DNA of 64,000 bases, from positions 310,001 to 374,000 of the forward strand of contig JAIVFH010000001.1 of NCBI GenBank assembly GCA_025765595.1, written 5' to 3'. How positions within the stretch are numbered: position 1 is the first letter of the stretch; each line of letters starts with the position of its first letter. Shown here one piece after another: positions 52,800 to 63,961 of this stretch. The position numbers and the translations under genes were made by a program. The DNA is from Obelidium mucronatum (Eukaryota; Chytridiomycota; Chytridiomycetes; Chytridiales; Chytriomycetaceae). The notes beneath the pieces were generated by a model, which was given only the letters and a program-made list of their open reading frames with translations, had not been told where the DNA came from and searched no databases.

Positions 52800-54386
52800 T
52801 TACCATGTTTTCCAAAACATCAGCTTTGCCAATGCATTCTTCACAATCAAGTACCAAGAGAACAAGTTAAAGCAACTGGACGGCTTTGGGTCACTGTCTA
52901 CCTCAGTCCCATTGCATGCATTTCCCTCAACATTGTTAACAAGACCGGAATCTCTGCTTGATGTTCCGGCATCGCGGGTCGGTGAAAGCAGAGTTGGCAA
53001 TTTCTCATTGCTGTCGTCCGTTGCTGGGACACGATAAGCTTCAACCAGACTGGAATCATTATTTGGTATTCCAGTTTCGCAGGTTGGTAAAGGCTGAGAA
53101 GACACTAATGTCTCATTACTGTCGTCTTTTTCTAGTAAACAAGAAGCTTCAACCAGACCGGAATCCCTGCTTGGTATTTCAGTATCGCAAGTCTTCATCG
53201 CCAATGCCGGATAGCTGTCATCATTTTCTGACATAGACGAAGCTTCGACACAACGGATCTGCTTGTATAATCCAAGTTCCACAGGCCTAAAAATAAATTA
53301 TCAGAATGCGTAATGGCGAAGAATGTTTTTTTTTACCGTGTGGGGGATTCAACGGCAATCACAGATTCTTCGGTAAACACAGATTCTTCGGCAAACACAG
53401 ACAACACCTCTTGAAAAATAGATGCGAACCCCTTCAAAGTACGTGCCTTTGGATCGATGTGAACTAAACTGCTCAGTGCCTTGCCAAAGGTTGAAGTCAA
53501 CTTGTGCACTGATTGCAAACTTGACTGATCGGACACTGAAATATGTCATCAGAAAAGGGGGTGAACCGAATCAAAACTTACCGAACGCCGCAAAGTGGGA
53601 ATTCGTGGGCTCTGCCGAATCCCACAAGTAGACACCACCAAGTCTATAGATTAGAATCCCCATCGCCCAATGGTCGGATGAGTTGGTATTGTACACCAAA
53701 TTTTCACCGTCAATCAATAATCGATGCTCTGAAAAGTTCTCAGGAGCGAGATAAAACTCCGTCCCTCTGTCAAGACGGGATGACTCGCGGTCTTCTGTGG
53801 CCATGCCGAAGTCGCACCATTTGTAAACACGACCGCCAAACTTATCCTGATAAAGAACATTGGCCATCTTGATGTCTCCATGAGCAATGCCACGGGAATG
53901 CATAAACTCTAAGGCAGGACAAATCTTGCTGACGAATACCTTCAAATCATCAATGCCCATTCCGAGCAGGTCAGAAACATCTGTGAAAATCCATTATTCC
54001 AAAAAAAAAAAAAATTACAGAAAAAAAAAACAAAGTAATTGTACAAAACCTGCATCGCATGCCTCCAAAATGAGAAAGAAGTGATCAACATTTTGATGCA
54101 CCCCAAAAAGTTTGATAATATGTGGATGAGATCCAATTGTTCTCATAGAGTCAACTTCGTTTTTTAAAACGGCGTACTTGACTCCTCTTTTACAAATAAT
54201 CTTTACAGCACGTGGTTTTCCAGTGAATTTTCCGGCTTGGTGGGCTGGTTTGACTGTAGTTGCACGAAATACTGTAGCAAAAGCCCCTTCGCCAATAACA
54301 CCTCTTTTGGAGATTTTAACTTCCGATTTCGAGCTGTCGAACGAAATCACGTTGTCGTAGAAGTGAGATTTGATAATTTTTCCCAT
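52800..54386 (-). CDS. Protein kinase with repeat-bearing tail and hydrophobic C-terminus
   Basis: Exons 54386-54050, 53980-53582, 53535-53338 and 53287-52800, about 473 residues from MGKIIKSHFYDNVISF. Kinase motifs: GVIGEGAFATVF, RAVKIICK, KNEVDSM, GIAHGDIKMANVL (HGD loop), WCDFGMA, FYLAPENF, SDHWAMGILIY. The tail has three repeats of about 35 residues built around VEAS...EKDDSNET...C-E-T-G-I-P...RDSG. It ends in a hydrophobic, aromatic segment (CFNLFSWYLIVKNALAKLMF), possibly a membrane-binding tail. It is related to the HND kinase at 39 kb. Substrate unknown. Confidence 0.8.
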
Positions 54387-54719
54387 TTTCCGTTTTAGCA
54401 GTTTTCTTGCAGTGATTATATGAGACTTAGGAGTTAGATTGATAAACAAGCAGGTGCCGATGTTGCGCGTGAAAAAATAAGATATAGACTTGAGTGCTGA
54501 AGGATGGATAGAAGGCTGTAAAGGAGGCGTTTGTAAAGAAGAACAAATGTGCTGGTCGCAAGGGAGGAGACTGGCTTTTGCTGTTGTTTTTTTGCAATTG
54601 AGGGAATCCCTGAAAACTCGAAACAACAAAGGAGGGAAATCTGAGGCCGAAGATCTCATCGCGATATTAACTTGATGAAAGAATAAAGCGTGGATTTATG
54701 AATTGCCTCTTTTGTCCAA

Positions 54720-55400
54720 ACAACTTGATGAAAACTCACATGAGGCATCAGATGCTATCTAGTCCAGACCATGGCACATTTTGTCGGAAGATAATGTCCA
54801 AGTCTTCCTTCAACAGGATGCGATTAATCTGCGTGCATTTGTCGTCGATGCCTCAGGCTGAGAATAGCACCTGCTTCCAAATACATCTCAAACCACCTCA
54901 AGTCGCTAACATTCGCAATAATCACAAACACCATTTTCGAAATAGGTGAAAGAAACTTCCATGCCTAAACTCAACAGTGTGAACTCCGCGCCACTCGAAA
55001 ATTCAAATGAGTCCAAAACGCATCTCCTTGAAGAGTACTCTCGGACAAATTCATTCGCAGTTAAAAATTCCAACCAATGAATGTAGCCATGGTTAGCTGT
55101 CGTTCGTTTGCCTCGGAATTCCCAAGAATTATTGAATATGGCGCTGTCATAAATTCACGAGAGATCTGTTTGGATCAAGCAAAGGCACGACAGAAAACTA
55201 CAGAAATTTGGCTTTGCTCATAAAAACAATAGCGGTGCGCCTTCTTAATGCGTGATGCCGATAATGTTGGAAGATTGTAACAGGTTCAATTGAACTTCGT
55301 GGTTGATAGATTGCGGGTGACGGCTCCAAAACATTCGATTCGCAGTACCGAAATCAAAGGCGCATACGAAATCATTGATCTATAGCAGCATGGATTGTGG
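54720..55400 (-). pseudogene. Decayed coding remnant, possibly of the F-box family
   Basis: On the minus strand, broken frames read FDFGTANRMFWSRHPQSINH (about 55290-55350), GYIHWLEFLTANEFVREYSS (about 55020-55090) and IIANVSDLRWF (about 54890). The last resembles IAANVEQLRSF of F-box member 1. Stops interrupt every frame. The next intact gene on this strand is F-box member 3. The assignment is weak; the rest of 54.7-55.9 kb holds nothing I recognise. Confidence 0.35.
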
Positions 55401-55969
55401 GTCATCATTGGTATTTATGCTGTGATTTTTCCAAAAATAGTCCTATACTTGAAAAAAAAACGACAGGCGGGATAGAAAGAAGAAACAAAGAAGTATGAAG
55501 TATCAGACAATGAACAAAAAAAGTGTGTCTTTCGAAGAATATTGTTGAAGCCCTCTTGTTGCAAGACACAGCTGGCCGGGTAAGGGGATTTTCTGGGTTG
55601 AAATGAAGTCAAAATCACTCTAAATGCCATTGGACGATTAAAGGCTGGGCTATTGATTGAAAAAAGACTATGAGGGCAAGCCTGCTCTTTGCATTCTTTC
55701 CTGGGGATCTTAATTTTTGATCCAAAAACCTAAAACCTGAACTCTTGGCTGCCGTTTTGATTTTCCCCATTAATAATCTTAGCTTATAATAGGGCGTAAA
55801 ATACTAAATTGTATATATGTATTTACAAGTGGAGCTGTCAGACTAATAAGAGGCAAAAGTTACTCAACATGACAACTTCTTCCCTTTCTCTACTCAATAT
55901 GGACTTAAAAAAAGGTGTGTCTTCACACAAGAGATTCTCTTCATCATTTTTTTATTGCAGCCAGTGTAC

Positions 55970-56977
55970 TTAATCCTTCCGTGACAATCGTATCTTTGTC
56001 CACACGAGACAATATCGAATGTCGTCCATCGTACTCGCGCAATCGGGTTGCGCTCCGTGGCATCTCCATCGAATTCCATTTAACTGCTGAAAATTGGTTT
56101 GGCGATAGTAACCGACCAATTGTAGAGCACTACGTTCATAACGTTTGAACGAGATAATCTCGAAAAAGACCTTTGATAGGGATTTATGATGGTGTATACA
56201 ATCCATCAATGATATAAAGCAAGTCTTGTTGACGACATAAGGGAGGTCTACTTTCAGTTCTTTCAAGTTCGGATACTGAAACAACGCGTCAAAGGGCTGG
56301 GCAGGGAATCCAAAGAGTCTGATTGCCTTGACATCTTTTGTAACGCGTTGGAACCACTCTTGATGTAAATAATCATCATCTGCTTGATCTTGAGGCACTT
56401 CAAGGTTGCGGACTTTGAATTTGGCTTCAAATATAGCCAACAACACGGTCTTATATGAGTCTTTTCCACAGTAAAGACCGTTGCTTTCATTCTTCTCTCC
56501 GACAGATTTCAAAAAGTAAACGTCAATGACTTTTGGAAGCACAGCGACTATTGCGTTAAAATAGTCCAGAGAATACGCCAGGACTTTCGCCACTCCTCCA
56601 TATCTCGCCAATAGTTTGCTTAACTTCCCCATAATTTCAAGCTTTTTATCCGAAATAATGAGTTGGTTGGCAGAATCATTTGGGCGGTATGCCCTTTGGG
56701 CGGTATGTCTCGAACGATTGTGGCGTTCAAACTTGACCGGAATCCAAAACTCAGGCCAGATTTTGTCCACGTCAAGGCAAAACTCGTCGCTGGCAGCGTA
56801 GATGACTTCTGATATATGGTTGAGTGACGGCAAAGCACTCGAGATTTGAAGCAAGCTCTGTAAATCCAAGTAGGATACGACTTTGTCCAACAACTCTTGA
56901 GGCATTCGCTGTAGAGTAGAATGGGCAACTGGAACTTCATTGAGAGGAACGTCGGCCTTTCTTCTCTTGTTACTCAT
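55970..56977 (-). CDS. F-box protein of the lineage-specific family, member 3
   Basis: A single exon of 335 residues from MSNKRRKADVPLNEVP, preceded by an A-rich leader; in-frame Mets further upstream give a poor, hydrophobic extension. It lacks the Cys-rich and coiled-coil start of members 1 and 2. F-box: MPQELLDKVVSYLDLQSLLQ, LPSLNHISEV. Family block: IWPEFWIPVKF, then RYGGVAKVLAYSLDYFNAIV and LPKVIDVYFL. It ends IRYCLVWTKIRLSRKD, echoing the terminal VVWE/VVWEK of the other two. Likely SCF adaptor. It is divergent from the outlying array gene next door. Confidence 0.75.
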   Translation of the reverse strand: MSNKRRKADVPLNEVPVAHSTLQRMPQELLDKVVSYLDLQSLLQISSALPSLNHISEVIYAASDEFCLDVDKIWPEFWIPVKFERHNRSRHTAQRAYRPNDSANQLIISDKKLEIMGKLSKLLARYGGVAKVLAYSLDYFNAIVAVLPKVIDVYFLKSVGEKNESNGLYCGKDSYKTVLLAIFEAKFKVRNLEVPQDQADDDYLHQEWFQRVTKDVKAIRLFGFPAQPFDALFQYPNLKELKVDLPYVVNKTCFISLMDCIHHHKSLSKVFFEIISFKRYERSALQLVGYYRQTNFQQLNGIRWRCHGAQPDCASTMDDIRYCLVWTKIRLSRKD

Positions 56978-57348
56978 TTTTATGAAAAAAAAGGTATTGT
57001 ACCAGAAAAGAAACTTCAAAAATGGCAACCGTTTCGTGTCACTAAATCGCGAAACCTTCCCAAGAAGTTGACCAAAGTCCACGCTCTCTCGCGCTTCCGA
57101 ATGTACCTTGCCGAAAGGATCACCGTGAACAAGTGTGAAACACGCTCGCGCAAGAAAGGCACATCAAGCACAAAGAATCTGCAACGCAGCAACCGAGTTA
57201 CAAAAAAACAACAACCAAAGGATTCCATCGACTATGTTCCTTCCTTTCTCTTTCAAGATTAGCTGGTTTGAGCCATTGATTCAAAGAGAAGCCTCCAACA
57301 TCAGCACTCCAACATTCCTTGTCTCATTTAGAGGAAAGTATCTCTGAA

Positions 57349-57935
57349 ATGACCTTGACAGACAATCGAAGTTATATGGATTGCGACGTGATCCCAAGAA
57401 TGGCGGATGCGACAACTGACACGACACTTTCCATGGGAGGGGATAATTCATCGATGGAATCATGTGAAAGTAGGAAGTCCTGTTATTCATTTGATTATGA
57501 GCTTTGTCCTTGATTCGTGGTCAAGCTGTCACTGATGAAGGAGAAAACTCCAAGAAAACCACATCCGACTCCACATCTATCGAGACAATCAGCAGTCAAG
57601 AATCTTATTTTTCATTTGAAAACACCGAGGAAGAAGTTCTGTATGTGCATCCGTCGCGTCGCTGTAGCTCGGGACATCCAAGACTCCTTGGGTTGGATTC
57701 GGAATCGCGTGAACTGTATTCCATGCTGAATCAAATTCAAGCCATTAGGAAGATCCGTAAGTTTGGAAATTGCATCGTGGTTTTTTTGTTTGTTTTCTCC
57801 CTCCTCTGAAATCAAGAAACAGATTCCTTGTCGGACCACAAACTCCTGTTTTCAACACATCGACCACTTTCGCAATTAGTCGCAATATCAAATACTATGG
57901 CAAGAATTATTGAACAGCATCCTGATTTATTCTAA
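57349..57935 (+). CDS. Outlying member of the array family (gene 15)
   Basis: It lies 35 kb from the array but ends in the same module behind the same phase-1 intron (57757-57822): KI, then HSLSDHKLLFSTHRPLSQLV then AISNTMARIIEQHPDLF. The YP/HPDL ending places it with members 10-15. Upstream the protein is Ser/Thr/Glu-rich (SSQESYFSFENTEEEVLY). One base is missing near 57503, where ELCP-stop must shift into LSLIRGQAV. The start at 57349 is the nearest ATG; ATG 57234 (MFLPFSFKISWFEP, resembling the KLKSFW motif) joins if another base near 57315 is dropped. Confidence 0.6.
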
Positions 57936-57957
57936 AGTTTGCAAATAAAAAGGCGGT

Positions 57958-59904
57958 TTATGAAATAAAAGTGTCATCCCACGGAAACTCATCTTCCTCA
58001 TTCAAACCAGCCGCCAAGGTGTTTCCATTAGATGATAAATCGTTTCCTTGTTGTTGACTTGTTTCAAGTGACTCAAGCAAGGCATCTTCCAAAGAATCGG
58101 GTTGAAAGAAGACGGCGCTTGGTCCTGAATTGAAATTATTTTGGAACCGAGCAATAATTTCATTTGCAATGTTGATGGGTTGGAGTTGTTGTTCTTGTGG
58201 AATCAATGGTGGTTGGAAATTGAACAAAGGGGGCCCTCCCGTGGACGATGAGGGTGACAGGATACCCTGCTGCGAGATTAATTGTGTGGAATTATACATG
58301 TTTAGCGGATGTTGGATTGCCGATGGATCCATTTGGACTGCGGCTTGAGAATCGGAGAAAACGGTTTGGTATGGGAATAGCGACGGCAAGGACGGCTGCG
58401 GTAATACTCCGTGAGAACGTAAGACTTGCGGCATCGGGCGACGTTCGACAAGCTGAAGCGGTGGTATGTTTGGGGTTTGAGTAAGTGCCGGATGTTGCTG
58501 CTTCCCAGTCACTCCTTTTCTATGAGCTCCTTGGGTACCTACGCCCTGGCGAATAGCATCCAAAATATTCTGATTCATTTCTTGATCAGCCAAATTCAAG
58601 ATGCCACCGCAATGTGGGCAATGTATCTTAAAAACGAATGTCAGCATTCATCAGCAAAAAAAAAAAAAAAAAAAAAAACTTCATCACCATAATCAGTGCT
58701 TTATAAGCCGCCTTTCTCCAAATGGACCAGCATTCAGAGTGGACATTTCCTCCGCACGAAACTTGACACCAAGTGCAGTCATCGCCAGTAACGTAGTTAT
58801 CGAAACATAGTGGACAAACGCCACCTATCATTGAAGATCTGGTTGGAGGCCGATTTCTTTCAATCTCTCCATTTTCTTTTCTTCTGTTGGATTCCTTTTC
58901 AAACTGATATTGTGGGGTGGTGGTTGATTATGACCCAGCAAAACAACAAATTTAAACTAACCAAAACCCGTGGATCGCGATTTTGACTTTCCTTGAACAA
59001 AATATCCAGTTCTGTAGATAAGAGTGCCTTTTGGAATATAAGAGGATCTGACGTTGCACGCCCCAACACTTTGAGAAAAACAAATAGCTGAACGGCAAGG
59101 AAAAAAAAACAAACGAATAAGGCTTTAGTTATTGGCAGCAGTTTTGGAAAGAATACCCTGAATGTGATTTTTACCAAGTGTTTACAATTCATGCCTGGCT
59201 TCCAATCGTGGCATTCACACTCGGGGTCTTCTTTCAACGCACACGTGTACGTAGCGCCATAAATTGATGACATTACTTTGTACTCGACGTGCCGTTCGGA
59301 AATGGTAGATTTCGACAAGAGGCGTTGCCGAAATGAAAGGGCACGTTGAATACGGTGAGTCATAACAACTGTGGGTTTATCACGGTATCCAAAGGAGCGT
59401 TTTAAATTCGTTGGGTGTAATTCGCCTATTGCATGGCCACCAGCTTGATCATCAGCATCTATTTCACCGACTTTTCGAATCTTTCTGTTGTTGGCAAACC
59501 ATTGCTGCAGCCATTTTTTCAGCTGCATTTCTTCTGATCTTTAAAATGAAAATCAAGATTTCAAGTACCCTTATTCGCTCATGGTCAGTTCGCAGTTTCT
59601 TTGCAAGTTCCTCTCGTTGAGCCCTTGATTCTGCCTTTGCATCACAACCCGCCCGCATCGCTTTCATTAGGATTTCCTTCTCTTCTTTAGTGAAACGCTG
59701 TTGCTTTCCCTGTTTTGTTTCTGGAAGTTCAGTTTGTGTCCCTCTTTGGTGTGTTGGGAACTGATTTTTTACCACTGCTTTGAAGGGCGTGGGACTTTCC
59801 TCCCGGCGATCCAGCGACTGATTGGAATCTTCTCCTCCGTGCTCCTCACTTTGTCTGCCGTGGGAGGACAGATGGAAGTCAGATGACGGCGGCGGGTCTG
59901 CCAT
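57958..59904 (-). CDS. SWIM and RING finger protein with homeodomain-like N-terminus
   Basis: Starts MADPPPSSDFHLSSHG (59904). At least five exons. Residues about 70-140 resemble a homeodomain: FTKEEKEILMKAMRAG, REELAKKL, then after a 46-nt intron KKWLQQWFANNRKIRK, where WFxNxRK is the recognition-helix signature. Next a SWIM zinc finger (CECHDWKPGMNCKHL) continuing LFVFLKVLGR. Then a RING-type finger: CPLCFDNYVTGDDCTWCQVS, CGGNVHSECW, and CPHCGG after an intron with a 23-base poly-A. SWIM plus RING is the MEX/ZSWIM2 ubiquitin-ligase layout. The tail is Gln/Pro-rich. Confidence 0.72.
58656..58678. repeat. 23-base poly-A tract in an intron
   Basis: On the coding (minus) strand this is a T23 run inside the intron that splits the RING finger of the SWIM/RING gene, close to the acceptor, so it may serve as its polypyrimidine tract. 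Confidence 0.85.
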
Positions 59905-59994
59905 TGTCCAAACAACCAATCGCTTTACAAAGATTAAAAAAACCAAGTTTAACCTAATTATTTATAGCCATCATCACCATACCCCCCACTCTTC

Positions 59995-62010
59995 TCAGTT
60001 CCCAAAACTCCTCCCAAACAGCCTACTCCCCAACCCTCTCCCCTTCCCACCCCCCAAACCATACCCATCAACCTTCCCCTTCATTCCACTTCTCAAAAAC
60101 AAGTCCCCACCAAGGCCCCACTCTCTCACACGTTCATCCAACGCATACATGGCATCTTTGGGAGACGACAACGGCCCATGAACCAACACTGTAGGCCCCC
60201 CATCTCCCGTCCGCGTCCAATTCTGCATCACGCCCCCTTCCTTCCCGTCTCCAAACCGCAGAGGGCTTTCACAGTCCAACCCTTTAAACAACCTCTGTGC
60301 GACCCTTGCAATATCCTCCGGCGTCACAGAATCCACCCGCTTACACATTTCCGAAACCGACACCCGCTCACCATCCTGTGCAGTCACTTGCCGCGAAATA
60401 TCCTCCAACTCAACGCTGCGCGACTCCAAACTCATCAACAAGTTGGATTTGAGTTGGTTCTTGGCGCGAGAGAGCGGGACTGCAGAGAGGGATGTCGGAG
60501 AGGTTGTCTGATGCAGGTGGGAGAGAAGGATGGGGAGAATATGAGCGTGGGTTTCTGGGTGTGGTGGGACGGAGGCTGAGATTCCAAATAGGGATGTGGG
60601 TTGGTATGAGTAGGAGAGCATGTTGCAGTTTTCAACCCAGTGGTATCTGTTTAGGACTTCAGTGTAGAGGCGTGTGTACATTCCTTTTCCGGGACCGCCG
60701 GCGCTGAATGATCCACCGCCACCCTTTCCAAAAAGGAAAAAAAAAAAAACGAGGAAAAAAACATGGGGTTAGTTTGATTGACTTAAAGAGGTCTTTTTTT
60801 TTTTTTTTTGGAGAGGAGAGAAACCTTACCATCAAAGAGGCAAGTGTTGCCATTGCATACACATCCGGGTCCAACATCCCCGGCGCTTCAAACCCAATAT
60901 AAACATGCGTCAAGAGCCGATCATCAGGGTTCGGTGAAACAGGCTGCCCATTCGTATCCACCAACGCAATCCCACCTTTATATTTCACAGGAATTTCGAG
61001 TACTTTTTTCTGCGCTGCTTGAATCTCGGGGGTCGCCGGTTTCAAGGATCCAAAATGCTTTTCGGCAAGTTCAACGAGTTGTTGGTGTGGCATGCCGACG
61101 CCTGCTATAACGATTCGATCCGGTGTGTACCAAGTTTGGTGGAATTGTTTGAGTGTTTTGGGGGAGAGGGCGGCGAGGGATTTTGCATCGTCGCAGAAGA
61201 GGGGGGTGCCGATTGTGGATGTTGGGGTGCATAGGGATGCGATATCGTTGGTATGTTTGACGGTTTGGATCGCGTAGCTGTCAAAAGATGCTGTTTAAAA
61301 AAAAAACCCCCAAAGCTAGAGGAAGAAAGAAAAGAAACAAAAAAAGAAAAACACACACCGATCATTCAACTTATTCCCAAAAGCCAATTGATGAAGTTTT
61401 TCTGGTAGTAGTTGAGGATAGTTCCATTGCATTGCATCAGTCTCATAGGCAATCTGCGTTTTGACGTCATTCAACTCTTCGGGAAGAAACAGCGGTTCCC
61501 TAATACATATTTTTTTTTTGTCTTTCGTATAAGTGACGTGGTTTCCTTTGAGTTCTTCAATATTTCTTACTTGACAACAGAAGCCAAAATGGAAATAGCA
61601 TCCCCCAAATGCTTTGGAAACACAGATGATTGATACATGATTGCTTCTCTCGATGAATGCGCAAGCATATTTCCTCCAATTGATTCGATTGCTTGTATTA
61701 GTGTGTTGGCTGGCATGGAAGCAGTAGACTGTAAACAAAAAAAAAGCCAAGCCTGATTTTAGCACACACAGGGGAGGGGGCTTTCAATTCGGGTTTTAAA
61801 ACAACGACACCTTGAAAGCCATCCGATCGAGGAAATGCGCTGAGCCCCGAGTCTCTTCCGTTTCCTTGGCTGATCCTGCAGTTGACCAACACTCCGCACG
61901 GACACAAAGTGGCCTGGAGAAGGCGATGAAGCGACAGTGACTCCGTTTGATAGTTTAGTGACGAGCGAGTTGTGTGCCTTTGTAGACAGTTTTCGGTGGA
62001 AACGCAGCAT
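59995..62010 (-). CDS. MAS2: Mitochondrial processing peptidase alpha subunit
   Basis: Non-catalytic subunit that binds presequences for cleavage in the mitochondrial matrix. It starts MLRFHRKLSTKAHNS, itself a plausible presequence. HFLDRMAF replaces the zinc motif HxxEH of the beta subunit. The glycine-rich loop GGGGSFSAGGPGKGMYTRLY is the alpha-subunit signature. IAYETDAMQWNYPQLLPE and SYQPTSLFGISASVPP also fit. In the first exon the frame needs two single extra bases removed (near 61897 and 61880) to read GVLVNAGSAKETEETRGSAH. As the gene is essential, these are most likely sequence errors. About five exons. Confidence 0.9.
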
Positions 62011-62218
62011 GATGTGGATGATTGAAGGTGCTGATTTTTTTTTTGGATTGATTTCAAAAAGCAAACAGAAAAGCTCCCTCGATCCATTATTAATGCGACA
62101 AATAGGAACTAATTCCGTTTATTTGTGTCATATCGATACTGATAATAAATAATCTCATGCTCTTATACCCAAATACATTAAAAAAAAATAATCCCAAAAT
62201 TAAAAAAACTTATTAATA

Positions 62219-63961
62219 ATGGGCCCTCCACCAGTAACACTCCTTCGCAGCACAAACAATCCACAACTATTTGATGCATCTGGAAACACAACGACATTGC
62301 TTTCAGAAGCAAACCAAGTCTTTTTTCCAACCGCCAACACGAAGCTAGCAGCAAATGCCCCAGCGGGATACAAGAATTACACTCTTCTAGCCCTTCTGTT
62401 TTTCTTGCAAGAAAAGAATATAGATCATACGCAGTATATCCAAAAGTCATCGGCCTACTGGTGAGGACTCCCTTCTTATTTTTATATAGATTAAAAGACA
62501 ACCACTCTACATACTTGAAAACAAAATTAGGGGTTCCCGCGAAGTACCGTCCGTCTCTTTTGTGGACCGAAGAGATTTACTTGATTATTTAACTGGCGTT
62601 TCCGAGTCCAGTGCCTTCGTTATCGCAGATCCCGCAACAACAACAGCAGCAGCAGCAACAACCGACTCAAACTCCGCCTCCTCTGCGGCTGTTCCCAAAA
62701 CAGGTCAAAAGAGACACCGTGACGATGAAATCTCCACCAAATTGATGGATCACAAAAAAGACGGGGCGAATGGTGGTGGTCATGATGATGATGATCAAGG
62801 GGAAGCCCTCAAGAAACTGAAAACTGAAATGGAACTGGACTTTGAACTCATTAAAAACGTGGTGTTGGCAAAAGAGCGGACGATTGTGAATCTGGGGAAT
62901 TTCATGTCAGCTAAATCTACCAAGGTTGTTTTTTTTTTTTTGTATGTTTTTTCTCCAGCACTCTTCAATTTTCATCTGCGGTCCTTTTATTAAACCATCT
63001 TTTCTGGATATATAGAGCTTCACGTTTGCTATAAAGTACGCCGCAGAGATTCTGAGACCAGGCCAAATATCAACGACTGCTGCACCAGTTCCTGGAGCAA
63101 GGCCGGGATCGAGACCAGTAGATCCAAAAGCACGTGTTCCTTCCTCGTCTCAACACCCATCCGCAGTAGCTGCTGCTAAACCTGCGACAGCTCCATCAAA
63201 AGATGTACGACAATCTTCATCAAAGTCGACTAGCGCACCACCACCGCCAGCAGCACCATCGGGTGCCCGCTCTTCCTCGAAACCCACTGCGAAGCCGTCG
63301 CCAAGTATATATTCCTCTTTTTTTTACTGTTGAATTTTTTCTCTCTAGTCTATTTCTGACAGTATATCCGCTTTTTATTTTTTCATTTTCCACTGAAAGA
63401 CTCCAAAATCCCAATCATTATCGTTCCACCAAGTGTCACATCCGTCATTACTCTTTATAACGCGAAAGGGTTACTTTGTGATTTGAAGTGAGTAGATTTC
63501 ATTTTTGGTTCATATCGATATTATTTTTTTTTTTAAATGTCACAAAAAAAAAAAAAAAAAAGATTCCAAACAACAGAAGAAGCCGTGAAATCAAGTCAAG
63601 GCGACAAACCCAGCATGATAATTCTGGACCGCAAGAACGCACCTCCTGGGTTCCCAAAAACATATCACGTGTACGACAGTGTGGATCGGTTAAAGACTGA
63701 GGATTGGGATCGGATTGTGGCAGTGTTTGCGACTGGTCAGGAATGGCAGTTCAAGAATTGGCGGTTTGGGGCTCCAGTGAATATTTTTTCGAAAGGTGTG
63801 TGTGTGTTGTTTGTTGTTTGTAAGGGTATTATTATGTTTGTTTTTCATTTACTGGCGTTACGTTAGTGAAGGGATTCTGTCTAAAGTATGTCGATGAGCC
63901 AGTGCATGAAAAGATCAAGACGTGGAATGTGATTCAATTGAATGTAAGTTTTTTGTTCTTC

